Positions 53,163-64,000 of a stretch of DNA of 64,000 nucleotides are shown here, in pieces (the stretch's first letter is position 1; each line of letters begins with the position of its first letter). Under the pieces are notes generated by a model that was not told the origin of the DNA, did not search any database, and saw nothing but the letters and a program-made list of their open reading frames with translations. Location: positions 4,712,001 through 4,776,000 of the forward strand of contig JAWQUS010000002.1 of assembly GCA_036365455.1 (NCBI GenBank), read 5' to 3'. The translations under genes were made by a program, and so were the position numbers. The stretch comes from Macrosoma leucophasiata (Eukaryota; Arthropoda; Insecta; Lepidoptera; Hedylidae).

Positions 53163-53485
53163 TAACTTCACTTCGTAACTTCACGCCTGTAATCCCCGAA
53201 GGGGTAGGCAGAGGTAAATGCATGCATTCAATCATACATGCAAACACCCACGACTCGCCGGTTACGTTTTGGCCCATGTAACAGGTGGCGAACCTGTTGC
53301 CATCTCCGGGCACATTACCAAACTCCGGGGTACTGGGAAACTTCCAGAAAATGTAAAAATCCCAATAGAAGCAGAGATAAAGGATTTTAAACCGTTATCT
53401 CTGATAGTCCCCGACCCGGGAATCGAACCCAGGACCTCCAGCGTAATAGTAGTGGCCTGCTACCACTACGCTACTGAGGCAGCTT
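53163..53485 (-). repeat. tRNA-derived SINE (family S2), best full copy
   Basis: On the minus strand: gctgcctcagtagcgtagtg (A-box-like tagcgtagtgg), ggttcgattcccgggtcggg (B box), the body, and the tail ttcggggattacaggcgtga agttacg. About 320 bp. Defines the family. Confidence 0.87.
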
Positions 53486-53751
53486 TCACATTATGTATTT
53501 AGTATTTGAATATTTTGCTTTATTTTAGCCTTACATAATTACGAAGAGCCAAACCGGGACGCAGAAGAGAAAGAGGCTCATTTTCATTTTGCTTTTCGCT
53601 TAATTTGTGTTTTTCATATTTGGGGTTGGTCGGTGCTGTTCAAGTTTGACCGGGACGCCGGGACAGGGATCTCAAACCGGGACTATCCCGGTCAAACCGG
53701 CACGTATGGTAAGCCTAGCCTAACATATTCTATATTTCTATACTTGTATAT

Positions 53752-53818
53752 ATCTTTGAAGAAGGCTTGTATATCTATTATGCCTATCATAATAGATATA
53801 CAAGCCTTCTTCAAAGAT
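53752..53818. repeat. Perfect palindrome, 31-bp arms, 5-nt spacer
   Basis: atctttgaagaaggcttgta... is mirrored exactly around cctat at 53783-53787. No other copy is in the window. Confidence 0.93.
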
Positions 53819-53856
53819 GCTCACTTTAGTGTTGTGCGTCATTAGGGGAGACTTGA

Positions 53857-53955
53857 TTGAAAGGGTAACACCTCTATTGGGAATACCGAAAATAAGCCTC
53901 TTTATCTATTATTGTGATGCGAAAACATTTTTGGTTTATCGATTGAAAAATGTGG
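53857..53955 (+). repeat. Short repeat pair, second copy
   Basis: gggtaacacctctattggga ataccgaaaataagcc; pairs with 52286-52378. Begins about 40 bp after the palindrome 53752-53818. Confidence 0.6.
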
Positions 53956-53984
53956 GCATAATCACCACCCTTAACCCTGCATGG

Positions 53985-54118
53985 GTAGCACCACGATATT
54001 TGTTAAAGTGATTGTAACATTTTACATCCTTCTCTAACTTTTACAAATACCTTTAAGTTAGAGAAGGATGTGAAATGTTACAATAACTTTAACTTTGACA
54101 AAGATCGTGGTGCAACCC
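53985..54118. repeat. Fold-back MITE family P, whole copy
   Basis: Arms gcaccacgatatttgttaaa... acatccttctctaac and gttagagaaggatgtgaaat... gatcgtggtgcaac pair over more than 50 bp around a short centre. Confidence 0.82.
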
Positions 54119-55575
54119 AGGCTAAGTATTCGGATTGGCGTTCGCAGCGGCAGCAGTTATATTAAAATAATAAAATAATAAAATTCATTTATTTGGTACA
54201 AAAATATCACAAATATTACAATGTGCATCTGCGTCTGAACTAAGCGACAAGCTTGTATCTCAGACAGCAGTGCTCTTTCATCCGAAGGATAACAATTGCT
54301 TATAGCAAAAAAATAGAATAGTATTGGTCCTTAAAATAAAACCATAAAACTGTTTTATATAAAGAAAAGTAGAAATAAAAACAAGTGTGTGTAAAGTACT
54401 ATATATATTATGTTATGTACTATATTATGTTGGTCGATGAATTAAGGATGTTGTCCCAATAAGTAACCCATGCTATATTCTCACCATAACACCTACCTCG
54501 AAGTTTAACACCCCACGAGTTAAAGTTATGAATCAAGTTATGAAGAAGTTATGAAGATTTTTTAAAAGTTAATAGGTAATCTCACACTCAAACTAATGAA
54601 TCAAAAAAAGATACCTACAAGATAAAAATAAGAAACCAACCAAGTGGGAGTTGCATTCGCACGCAGAGGGATTTCTCATGTTACCTGTCATAGAACTCTT
54701 ATTGGCAAATATGGATGTATGTATCTTAACGCCGAGTCCCTCACGGGGTAGGCAAAGACTATGGAGCGCTAGATATCCTCGACACACCTCACGTGCTTCT
54801 TCTACATTCATCATTCTCTTCATACTAATAGATTTTCCTGTAATCTAGTTTCCTAGGTAAAAAACGAAGTGCATTCTGCATTTTTTTTTTTAATATCGAG
54901 GCCAGTTTTTTGAGGGACAAAAGGAGACTAACCTGCTCCTCAACCCACTACTGCGTTCGAGAGTCAGGGAGTAAATGATACTGCAGCTTTTTCATTCGAG
55001 ATGACTCCCAGTGGTTGAAGTTTGATAATGTATTCAACCCAGTAAAACCCTTGGAGTGTGATAATGTACCTATCCAACGATTATCTACTCCTTATTGCAT
55101 AACTATAATCCACACATTCGCTTGTTGTGGAACAAGAAGGTGAAGTTAAGTTATTTTTCTTATTAAAGCATCTATGAAGACGCAAATAGATACCCTAAAA
55201 TCTATCAACATTAGCGACAAATACGCGACGGTCAACGCGCATTTTTCCCCTCAGCTCCAAATTACTGGCCGCAGTCGGGGGGCTCAAGGGTCGCGTCGCC
55301 GCGGGCAACCGTGGGAGACGCGTCTGCCGCGCAATTATTTTCGATAATCACGCAATATCGATTGACGACGTGCGTGCAGCCCTAATTCGGTCGGGACGGT
55401 ATTACGAACCATCGTGAATGCGATTTGTTTTTTTTTTTCCGTGAGCTTAGCCTTTTGTTTCGTGTGCCTGATATCTTTGGGCACGGAAAATCATTTAGAT
55501 TAGCAGATTAATTTGCGTGGATTTTGATTGATGATTTCCTTTTTTTTTTCTTTAAATAATGGTATCGCTGTTACG
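54119..55575. other. Intergenic; family M copy and a CpG-rich patch
   Basis: 54715-54830 is a family M copy (cttaacgccgagtccctcac, cttctacattcatcattctc). 55215-55340 is CpG-rich (cgcgtcgccgcgggcaaccg) and is followed by ttcgataatcacgcaatatc. Otherwise AT-rich with no gene. Confidence 0.4.
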
Positions 55576-55905
55576 CATATTGCCAGTGTCAAGTAAAACG
55601 ATATTTTCGTATTCATTTATAAAACAGCGTAAAAGTTAGAATCAGTCAGTCAGTCAAGTGAGTCTTAGTCGAGTAAAGCGATGGTTACTTTACCAGAACA
55701 TTTACAATGAAGTTTTGGAGGTAACCTGAAAGACCATGTTTTCGCACTGTTATTCTATTTCACTATACACGGGCACTGTAAAGAGCTTATATCAAACAAA
55801 ATGCCACCAACTTTATTTAATATACTTACCTAACTCAAAAATACACTAAGAAATTGAAACAAAATAAGAGCACCACACGCATCCTTCAAGGTTTCCCGCC
55901 AAAAC
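55576..55905 (+). repeat. Interspersed repeat family J, copy 3
   Basis: Starts gcatattgccagtgtcaagt and ends atccttcaaggtttccc. Matches 47500-47835. Confidence 0.78.
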
Positions 55906-56278
55906 ATAAGATGATTTCCTTGTAATGTTTTAATATTTTTCATGATTAGTGTTGCCTGGTCGCTAAACCTAATAACCGGAGAGACCAGGAAGTTTGGCCT
56001 GGCATTTCAGTAAAAAATACCGGGTACCCGCGACCGAAGAATACCTACTAACCAATTTATAAGAAGATTTATTGTTTATTGTCATCTTATCAGGAATAGG
56101 AAAAGTTTTGCAAGTTTAGCTCAAATGTCTACTATTTAAGAAAAACGTTGCAAAGGCGCTCTCTGTCTGGCCCTCACAGTTTTAGACCACAAATGAGACA
56201 TTAAATTCTATTAACAGCAGTATATTTCAATAAGCTCATCATAACCTCACCACACAAGACATTCATCATAAATTTATT

Positions 56279-56577
56279 TAAAACTGGTTCAAACCGGTAG
56301 AAAATAACAATAAAGTATGCCGCTGAAAAGAAGCGGCAACAGGTGGTATCATCACTATAGATATTTTATAGTATGGCAGTGCCATGCCTACGCCTCTTAT
56401 CCTTATGCAAAATTCATCTAAGCAGCAAAATAATATAGATCACTCATCGTGACGTAACAGGACAATCATCAAAACTTTAAAACTGGTTCAAACCGGTAAT
56501 AACAATAAAGTGTGCCGCTGAAAAGAAGCGGCAACAGGTGGTATGGTATCATTTATTACTATAGAGATTTTATAGTC
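56279..56577 (+). repeat. Direct duplication of about 95 bp
   Basis: aaaactggttcaaaccggta... gccgctgaaaagaagcggca... gattttatag occurs at 56279-56372 and again at 56475-56577, separated by about 100 bp. Each unit contains two short palindromes (ggttcaaacc; gccgct-gaaaa-gaagcggc). Confidence 0.8.
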
Positions 56578-57008
56578 TGGTAGATTGTCTAAGTTTGAAG
56601 CGTGTGAAGTGCGCTGCAATAACTAATGATGATGGAGCAAAATAGTGTACTACGATTTTGTAGACCACATTATTATGTACAGAAAAGTCCGCGGTAGGGT
56701 ATATCTAAGTATTATAGTTGCGCCAATAGGTATAAAAACTTTTATAGTTTAACAAACTATTTAAATCGGCAACGAAAATAAGATGTCGATATTCATACCA
56801 TAGTGTTTATACTTATCGAAATAATTTTTATTTATCAGTAGTTCAATACCTTTACATTGCTGTTTAATCGGACACTCCATTCAAAAGATATAGCGAGTTT
56901 AAAAAATTGGGTATCTTAAAAATAACTAAGCGCTTCTCCGCATCGCGTCGCGATGTTGATTGAGCGTAGCTGAAGTGCGCATGTTCGTGCAATGTCTATG
57001 AGTCTGAC

Positions 57009-57142
57009 GGCCAAATACTCAAACGTCACTTAAATCTAAGTGGGACTTAAAAGTTTTCTGTCTTTATAAAACACGTTTAAACGAGAGAGATAGCGCGCAT
57101 TTGAGCGTCGCTTAAAATTAAGTGACGTTTGAGTATTCGGCC
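57009..57142. repeat. Small MITE, 134 bp
   Basis: Ends ggccaaatactcaaacgtca cttaa and ttaagtgacgtttgagtatt cggcc are inverted over about 25 bp. No second copy is in the window. Confidence 0.7.
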
Positions 57143-57215
57143 ATGAGTCTCTTATCATACACGCGGGCGGAGCCGCGGGCAACAGCTAGTATATTATAAA
57201 CATATAGATATATTT
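57143..57215 (+). mobile_element. Helitron-like 3' end
   Basis: cgcgggcggagccgcgggca acagctagt: a GC hairpin followed by CTAGT, the Helitron terminus. The 5' part is not identified. Confidence 0.55.
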
Positions 57216-57514
57216 AATACACTTATGTAGGCGGCTACAACTAGTCTACTTCACCGGGCAATGGGCAAGGGCAAAGGGCTGTCAGCCTTAATAAATTTAC
57301 ACCAAAGAACTCATGCTTAAAGAGACTCCTGTGGGTCCGATCCTCGACTTAGGTCGTTGTGGGGGGGATATTAGACACATGCGATTAGGGGCGGTGCAAC
57401 TTCATTATTGTTTTAATGAATTTTTTATGCATTTTTTTAAATATTAGCGTTTAGCACTCCATTTCATACATGGTTTTACTTTCACATAATTATAATGTAA
57501 TGATAACACAATAT

Positions 57515-57798
57515 TTCTTTTTATGCAATGAAATTGGCAAACAAATATTCAGTTCACATTGATGTTAAGTGATGACTGCAGCCTATAGACACCCACACAA
57601 TGACCAGAGGGCAAAATGCAGATGCGTTGCCACTTCTGAGGCTTTAGGTGTTATGCCTCTGTGCCGGAAATTACAGGGCCGTACACCTGACCGGAACACG
57701 ATAGTGCTGAACACTACCATTTAGCGGCAAGTATATTAGGTAATGCGGTGGTGCCTACGCCTGCGAGCTCCGTCACTGGAGCTCTACCACCAGTAAAA
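57515..57798 (-). repeat. SINE-like family S1, full length
   Basis: From the tail (gaaattggcaaacaaatatt) to the head (ctccgtcactggagctctaccaccagt), minus strand. It ends about 255 bp upstream of the MADF-BESS start codon. Confidence 0.78.
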
Positions 57799-58052
57799 AT
57801 GTAAATAAAACCCGATAATCCTCGTTTAGTATAGCACCGATTAAACAAGCGACGGTATGCAATAAAGGACATCGATGGCATTCTATGACAATGATTAATA
57901 TTTTTTCCATTCGAATCGGAATCGTTTCGGTCGTGTCTCGTCATCAACAATTCGACACGCTCGGCATCGGCATCGGCATTACTCGGCAGTACTCGGGCAG
58001 TAAACGGGTCAGCCGCCGCGCGGAATTTACCGCAAGCAGACGCTAGCACAAA

Positions 58053-59456
58053 ATGGCGGACATACATTTAACGTTAGTAAAAGAAATCGAAAAGCATCCC
58101 GTGTTATATAATTATTCTTTACCTGAGTATTTCAGAAAGGATATGTCAGAGAAAGCGTGGAATGAAGTGGCGAGTAAAACGCAACTAACTGGTAAGATTT
58201 ATTTGATTTAATATTCGTTGGCACCTCAATAACGGTCCGCGCACGAGTTGTGTTCAGTTCAACTGCCATGGTACAATTCACATTCACCGTACTCTATGAC
58301 TTTTTGTTTTTGTATTTAGTAGGTACCTTTTTAGTGGTGGAAGAGCTCCAGTGACGGAGCTCGCGGGCGTAGGCACCACCACATTACCTAATATACATGC
58401 CGCTTAATGGTAGTGTCCAGCACTGTCGTGTTCCAGTCAGGTGGTAATATACGGTCCTGTAATTTCCGACAGATAAGTTCCGTAAGATATTTGAGTTTTA
58501 CAGACACAAGGTGTATAAAATCAACCAGAAAAGTTAGAAGCCTGCTACCACTAAAGCAATACTGAGGCAGTATTAAAAGAAACACAGCACTATCGTGTTC
58601 CGGTCAGGTGGTAATATACGGCCCTGTAATTTCCGGCACAGAGGCATAACACCTTAGTCCTCAGGAGTGGTAACGCATCTGCATTTTGACCTCGGTCTTT
58701 GTGTGGGTGTCTATTGGCTGCAGTCATCACTTAACATCAATGTGAACTGCATGCTTGTTTGCCACTTCCATAAAATAAAAAAAAAACAATATAAACCATA
58801 AGAACCTATCTATATTTTTTTCAGTGAACGAGTGCAAGGAAAAATGGCGTAACATAAGATCATCTTTAACAAGAAATTTGAAACCAGAACCAAAACTTAA
58901 CAGGCCGAAGAAACCATACTATTTAACACAATATCTTGCATTTGTTCTACCATTCATGAAAATAGTTAAAGAAAAATCGAAATCTGGCAACAATCCTATT
59001 CAAATAGAAGTGAATCCAGTTCATTCAGAGGCTAAAGAAGAAGAATGGAATTCTCGTAGCAATCCTGTGAAAAACGAAGCAAGTTCACTTGAATCAGAGG
59101 ATGAAGAAGAACAATCTGTATACGTGGAAGAGCGAATAATAGATGCCAATGATAATTCACAATTTTCATCACAATCAGAAGATTCTATACAGGAACCAGT
59201 AAGATCGACAATCAGTTTTCAGTCTCCACGTAAACGAAGTAACGAAATTGAAGTCGATACAGTTATGTCAAAATTACTTAAGAAAAACCTTGAAAGGGAA
59301 CCCAAACCCGATCAGATCAGCAACAATCAGTCAAAGATGAACTTCTTCTTTTTGAGTCTATTGACTGAATTCGATGACATGACAGAACAACAGATGCGAA
59401 CGTTTAAAATAAAAGTTTTGAACTTAATCGATGAGATTAAGCGAGACCCACTTTAG
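58053..59456 (+). CDS. MADF-BESS domain protein
   Basis: Two exons, 58053-58191 and 58825-59456, join with one base carried over (donor gtaaga, acceptor tttcag), giving 256 aa. The MADF domain is residues 1 to about 95: LVKEIEKHPVLYNYSLPEY, KAWNEVASKTQL, VNECKEKWRNIRSSL. Its first helix lies in exon 1 and the rest follows the intron, as is common for this family. An acidic, Ser-rich linker follows (LESEDEEEQSVYVEE). The C-terminal BESS motif is at about 219-250 (FFLSLLTEFDDMTEQQM). MADF binds DNA and BESS mediates protein contacts, so the product is probably a nuclear transcription regulator of the Adf-1/Dip3/Stonewall type. The exact orthologue is unclear because the family is large. AATAAA at about 59610 is a plausible poly(A) signal. 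The intron is filled with S1 SINEs. Confidence 0.9.
58333..58480 (+). repeat. SINE-like family S1, 5' half
   Basis: gtggtggaagagctccagtg to atttccgacag, then truncated. It is followed by a trace of an S2 head (ctactaaagcaatactgagg-like) near 58545-58572. MADF-BESS intron. Confidence 0.7.
58585..58787 (+). repeat. SINE-like family S1, 3' two-thirds
   Basis: cactatcgtgttccggtcag to gcttgtttgccacttccata plus A run, ending about 35 bp before the MADF-BESS exon 2. Confidence 0.75.
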
Positions 59457-59852
59457 GATAACTTATGAACAATATCTGACATATTTTTTTATTATATTAT
59501 TATCTACAACAGTGATTCTGAAACTTTTTTTGAAAACTAATCATTTGACGGAGACATTTGCTGATTGATGATTTGAAATATATATATTTTTTTATAGATA
59601 ATTACATAGAATAAAGATATAATAGGTGGAAGCGGAATAATAATATGCTCAAGTACTTGAAAATGACACAAAATATTGTACAAACAAATGGGAAAAAATT
59701 AATAAAAGACAAATAAATCAATTTCGAGAAACTGAACACAACAAGTTGTCTCTGTGATAGGAATTACCAGGTCATTTCAATTTTGTCAATTCACATATTT
59801 TAGCCGAAACACGATAGCCCTGAATACTAATTTGGGGGCACAAAGATTAGGT

Positions 59853-60056
59853 CCTGACCTATCTCTCGTGCCTCGTCTACCTTCATTATTATCTTCATAC
59901 ATGCACACCGATTCCTTAGACTTTTGACCGCACCATTAGACAGAACTCGACCTATTTGGTCATGGTAGGTCAGTCTTGGTCTTCCTGAATATGTCAGGAC
60001 CGGGATATCTGGCGCTCTACACTCTCTGCTACCCCGTTAGGGACCTGGCGTAAAGA
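59853..60056. repeat. Family M fold-back (plus and minus parts)
   Basis: 59853-59990 is the 3' part of family M on the plus strand. 59991-60056 is the 5' part reversed (complement of atctttacgccaggtcccta). Head and tail of the repeat have therefore been rearranged. Confidence 0.6.
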
Positions 60057-60206
60057 TATTAGGTGATTAGGTAACGCGGTATTGCCTGATCTACCTGAAG
60101 CTGGGTCAAGTCCCCTCCCGAAATAAAAAAATTTGGTAAATTAATATGAACCTCCCGCAACAATTTCTTCTGAACCCGACACTGCTCGTACGAATAATTC
60201 TTTTTT

Positions 60207-60465
60207 TTTATGTAATGGAAGTGACAAACAACCATGCAGTTCACATTGATGTTAAGTGATGACTGCAGGCTAGGTGAAAATGCAGATGCGTTACCACTCT
60301 TGAGGCCTAAGGAGTTATGCCTCTGTGCCGGAAATGACAGGGCCGTACTTTACCACCTGACCGGAACACGATAGTGCTGAACACTACCATTTAGCGGCAA
60401 GTATATTAGGTAATGCGGTGGTGCCTACGCCCGCGAGCTCCATCACTGTAGCTCTACCACCAGTA
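60207..60465 (-). repeat. SINE-like family S1
   Basis: From aagtgacaaacaaccatgca to gctctaccaccagt; an internal deletion removes the cacccacacaaagacc block. Confidence 0.75.
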
Positions 60466-60578
60466 GAAAATTTACGCCTACCTACCTCCACCTTAACGTA
60501 GTTCCCGCAAAATTAACATACTTATCATGTTATAATCTCGTAAACTTTATTAGATACCTTAAGTAGATATCAGACTTT

Positions 60579-60880
60579 TACTGGTGGTAGAGCTCTAGTG
60601 ACGGGAGCTCGAGGGCGTAGGATAGGAACCGCCGCATTACCTGATAGGTATATTTGCCGCTCAATGATATCTAATGAACTAGTTTTTAGCACTATCGTGT
60701 TTCGGTCATGTAATTTTACGGCCCCTTAATTTCCAGCACAGAAGCATAACACCTCAGGTTTCAGACGTGGCAACGCATTTACATTGAAATCTCTGTTTTT
60801 AATATAAGTAGAATATAGGCAATAGTATTCACTTACCATCAATGTACACGAAGCGTGTTTGTTACTTCATGTCACTCATA
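60579..60880 (+). repeat. SINE-like family S1, diverged
   Basis: actggtggtagagctctagtg to cgtgtttgttacttcatgtc. Insertions near 60630 and 60680. Confidence 0.65.
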
Positions 60881-61065
60881 AAAAAGGAGCATTCAACTTT
60901 CATCGGTTGGAAACTGCCTGCTGCGAGTGCGCCGCATCGCAATGAGGGCGCAGGCGCAGGGCGCTCTCACGGGAGGCCGCGACGTGCCTCCCCGCGCTCT
61001 GTCGCGCATCCGCTTCCAATATACTAGTGTTGACAAAGAGGATAGTGTCGATGTTTTTATAAATA

Positions 61066-61389
61066 ACTAGCTGTGCCCGCGACTTCGTCCCCGTGAGAAT
61101 TTATGATTATTTAGTACCTACCCGAACGAAGTCGAGGGCGCAACTAGTACCTATACAAGTAGCCAAAGTTACGCCTTATTACATTAGATATCTGCCAGTG
61201 AGTCCCGTCAAAATCGGTCTAACCGTTCCCGAGATTATTCGGAACAAACAAACAGACAGACAGACAGACAAAAATGTAAAAAAAATGTTGTTTTGATATA
61301 TGTACCGTGTATACATACATTTGCATTTAGTAAAAAGCGGTTATTTTTATATTACAAACAGACACTCCAAATTTTATTTATTTGTATAT
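61066..61389 (-). mobile_element. Helitron-like element, minus copy
   Basis: Starts actagctgtgcccgcgactt (complement of the CTAGT end), passes cagacagacagacagac, and ends tttatttatttgtata. The same family as 63266-63600. A tandem CTAGT-like end (aactagtacct near 61141) suggests a partial duplication of the terminus. Mariner copy 4 begins at once. Confidence 0.72.
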
Positions 61390-61391
61390 AA

Positions 61392-61905
61392 GGTTGGGGA
61401 AAAAGTTTCTTCGCATTTTTTAAGATAATTCAAAACATTTTTTACTATAGTTTATTTAAATTTAACTAAAGTATGTATGTACCATTTTGTTCGATAACCT
61501 TTTGCCAACTTGTAGGTAGGGACATGATCCCATTGCTATAAACATTTTGGGACTTCTCATCAAAATACCGCGACAAGTGGATTTGGCAGTCCTCTCGTGA
61601 TGTTAACCTAACATTGCATAAAGAATTCTGAAGAGACCGAAACAGGTGGAAATCTGAAGGTGCATTTTTACCTTTTTTGTAGTAAAAATTTAAAATGTAT
61701 CGAATTTCTTCATTAGTTTCACTCATCTTGACAGTACGAAAAACAAATGAAAATCACACATTTGCCTAATTTGAATTTGGAATTATGTCCTTTAAAATGT
61801 TAACTTTCAATGATACCAAAACCAGCCAGATACAAATACTACAGCGAAAGAGATTTTATTACAAGTTCATACATACCATAATGCGAAAAGACTTTTTCCC
61901 CAACC
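61392..61905 (-). mobile_element. mariner copy 4, internally deleted
   Basis: Both inverted ends remain (ggttggggaaaaagtttctt; complement of ggttggggaaaaagtctttt) and TA flanks the right end at 61906-61907. About 740 bp of the interior are gone relative to copies 1-3. The remaining frame, 61466-61726, fuses the first about 20 transposase residues (ETNEEIRYILNFYYKKGKN) to the C-terminus (SDFHLFRSLQNSLCNV). This is a 514-bp MITE-like derivative. Confidence 0.92.
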
Positions 61906-61907
61906 TA

Positions 61908-62316
61908 TTAGATGTATAGATAGGACCATTTATGGACCATATAATTTTGGAATTTGAAATTCTTTAGTAGGTATAGTTGTGACTTGAATGTCGGTGTAAC
62001 GAAAAAGCTACAGTATAAAAAGACAGACACATATTCATAAGATTTAACGTGGGAGAAAATGAAACATGAACCATTACACAGTGTCTCTTCTGAAAATTAT
62101 TGAAGGTTTAACTTCTACCTCGTGTGAGTTGCACTCATGTTTATTTATGTCATGAAGTAACAAACATAGTTCACATTAATTATGAAAAGGTCGCTGCCGG
62201 AATACTTAAAAAAAGGCATTTTTATATTATCTAAACTAATTTATTAAATTATTACATATTAGACTACAACTAAACTAAAACTAGTGACCCTCAGCGATGT
62301 TAGCTTTAGAATGTTC
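61908..62316. other. Intergenic, nothing recognised
   Basis: AT-rich. A weak S1 trace (gtcatgaagtaacaaaca) occurs near 62148-62180. Confidence 0.3.
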
Positions 62317-62795
62317 AAAGGAGATGTTGCGAGGTCGGCTCTGGTTCGTACATGTCCTCAAAAAATGGGTAAATTAAAGAAGAATCGGAAAAAAATACAA
62401 TTAATTTATTCAAGAATATATTTTAGACTTACAACCACATTTAATTCAAACGACTTTATCATTTTCAACCATGTTCAACATGGCGGCGATACAACCGACG
62501 CTTGGGATAGTATCTATGTAGATAAAACAAAAATAATCGATTTCGATAGTATTTAGAAAATATTACTCTTTTCTCCAAATGTCATAAAAAAAATAACAAA
62601 ATGACATCGCCCGCCATATTCGCCATGTTGGTTTTGAGTTGCAATTCTCACTGCAAATAATGTTTCATAACTGCAAACAAAGCTAAATAAGTGAAAATAT
62701 GCAGTAAAAAAACGTTCTTAGATTGATTTTGTCTGTTAATGATATTGTGTACAATACATGGCCGGAGGTCCATACATTTTTGCAACATCTCCTTT
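62317..62795. repeat. MITE family F, copy 3
   Basis: Ends aaaggagatgttgc and gcaacatctccttt. It lies in the orientation opposite to the copy at 22054-22525, with the same interior (aacatggcggcgatacaacc). Confidence 0.87.
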
Positions 62796-63265
62796 ATCAC
62801 AACCGAGCGCATCACGACTACGCGACCTCGTAAAACCGCTGCCTCAGCTTCTTCATTTGGTGCCGCATACCCCTATGGCTTAGTGGCGTACGTAACACAT
62901 TAATGGTAAGTAATACTGTAGTCCATAAACATCAACATGAAACCAGAGATTTCAATGTATAAAATGCGTTGTTGAGGCCTTCATTCGAGCATAGATTAAA
63001 AATAAACGTTAAAGACACAGCAACTGTTAGAGCTGTCAGTTTAAAAATGTTGGTGGAATATGGTCTAACCCAGGACCTTTACTGGTGTCAACATTAATAT
63101 TGTGTTACGGGGATAAGGTGACAGATATCACAGTTATACAAATGACATCGTACTTGAGAAGGTTGGTATACTTATCAAGACGATCTAATTTTAAGGTATT
63201 ATGCTATTATACCATGAAATTAATATTTCATTTCTATCGACCGTAACTAGGTATAAATCTATACA
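62796..63265. other. Intergenic with a diverged S1 trace
   Basis: 62885-62985 has gtaagtaatactgtagtcca and aaccagagatttcaatg, a faint S1-like tail. No gene. Confidence 0.3.
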
Positions 63266-63600
63266 TCTATCTATACAAATAAATACAATTGGAGTGTCTG
63301 TTTGTAACATAAAAATAACCGCTTTTTACTAAATGCATTTGTATGTATACACGGTACATATATACCAAAACAACTTTTTTTTACAATTTTTGTCTGTCTG
63401 TCCTTCTGTCTGTCTATTTGTACCCGCTAATCTCGGGAACGGCAGGACCGATTTCGACGAGACTTTCACTGGCAGATAGCTGATGTAATAAGGAGTAACT
63501 TATGCTACTTTTATATTAGCTGCGCCCACGACTTCGTCCGGGTAGAGATACTGAACAATCATAAATTCTCACGCGGACGAAGTCGCGAGCACAGCTAGTA
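63266..63600 (+). mobile_element. Helitron-like element, uninterrupted copy
   Basis: Starts tctatacaaataaatacaat and ends cgcggacgaagtcgcgagca cagctagt. The hairpin plus CTAGT terminus and the leading TC match Helitron ends. About 335 bp, non-autonomous. It serves as the reference for the element split by mariner at 16901-18553. Confidence 0.78.
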
Positions 63601-63654
63601 GATTAATAAATAACTAGGCTTCCTGTCATAAGGATCCGACAAGGTTATTTATCA

Positions 63655-63935
63655 CTCGTTATAAAATCCACGCAATATCGTTAAACATTTGCGGTGTAGT
63701 CATTATCGATAAAATCGATTGCACGTCACTCGAGTCGCGGTTTCCCTGATCGCGTGATGGCGCGGCGCGTTCCCGACGGCATCGATAAAAATCTCTCGCG
63801 CCCGCGAGCGTGCGTGACCGCATCCTGTCCCCAACCTCCGCGCACCCCGCTTTACCCGCCCGCGGATGCGAGAGCGCAACCAACGCACCGCCGCGCTTCC
63901 GCCACGCGAGGACTCGGGGACATGCGAAAACCCCA
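63655..63935. promoter_or_regulatory. CpG-rich island with TATCGATA-like motifs
   Basis: cattatcgataaaatcgatt at about 63700 and gcatcgataaaaatctctcg at about 63780 precede a GC-rich tract (ccgcccgcggatgcgagagc). Overlapping open frames exist on both strands but look like products of GC-richness. A promoter is possible for a gene beyond the window; inference only. Confidence 0.3.
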
Positions 63936-64000
63936 CACTCACGTATTAAGTTACGCGGATACGATGACAGTTATTTAAAGTAATACTTGAGAAACAATGA

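Noticed and set aside
57714..58067. 117-codon open frame, minus strand
   Set aside because: It crosses an S1 SINE and the antisense of the MADF-BESS promoter and exon 1.
63659..63978. Overlapping open frames at the right edge
   Set aside because: Three frames on both strands are open because the stretch is GC-rich; none has a recognisable domain.

Overview
This window looks like a stretch of lepidopteran (moth or butterfly) nuclear DNA. The host genes are split by introns with GT/AG ends. The background is AT-rich and crowded with short interspersed repeats. The repeat set is the one expected of Lepidoptera: mariner elements, Helitron-like pieces ending in CTAGT, jockey- and RTE-type LINE fragments, tRNA-derived SINEs and many MITEs. 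Family assignments come from reading the translations and recalling the families; no database search was possible.

Host genes. (1) SAYSD1 homologue, minus strand, 4652-5936, two exons, 180 aa. (2) FRMD8/bili homologue, plus strand, from 6698 to about 18852, eleven exons, a FERM protein whose last exon has a reading-frame conflict. It starts about 760 bp from SAYSD1, head to head. (3) DRC7 (CCDC135/lobo) homologue, minus strand, 40749 down to 24176. Thirteen exons join in phase to 703 codons; the N-terminal exons were not found in the window. Two of its exons have decayed extra copies just downstream. (4) A MADF-BESS protein, plus strand, 58053-59456, two exons, 256 aa. The rest is intergenic or intronic.

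Layout. 1-4600 is transposon debris, including mariner copy 1. 4650-18850 holds SAYSD1 and FRMD8; the last FRMD8 intron contains a Helitron that was itself hit by mariner copy 2. 19255-20795 is a jockey-type LINE. 20900-24150 is MITEs and SINEs. 24176-40749 is DRC7, whose introns carry a 215-bp-period minisatellite, an 84-bp-arm perfect palindrome, MITEs and SINEs. 41400-47840 is dense in decayed retroelements around mariner copy 3. 48000-52400 is unusually repeat-poor with CpG-rich islands, possibly regulatory DNA. 52400-64000 is mixed repeats around the MADF-BESS gene, with mariner copy 4 and a further CpG-rich island at the end.

The main novelty candidates are: a SINE-like element made of two tRNA-like units facing each other, in three copies each flanked by an 11-12 bp direct repeat; a 222-bp element flanked by palindromic hexamer duplications; several perfect inverted repeats with 4-6 nt spacers that no single transposon explains; and duplicated, decayed DRC7 exons, one patched with sequence also found about 1.3 kb away. 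FRMD8, SAYSD1, DRC7 and MADF-BESS have no obvious functional link. I see no operon-like or defence-like system.
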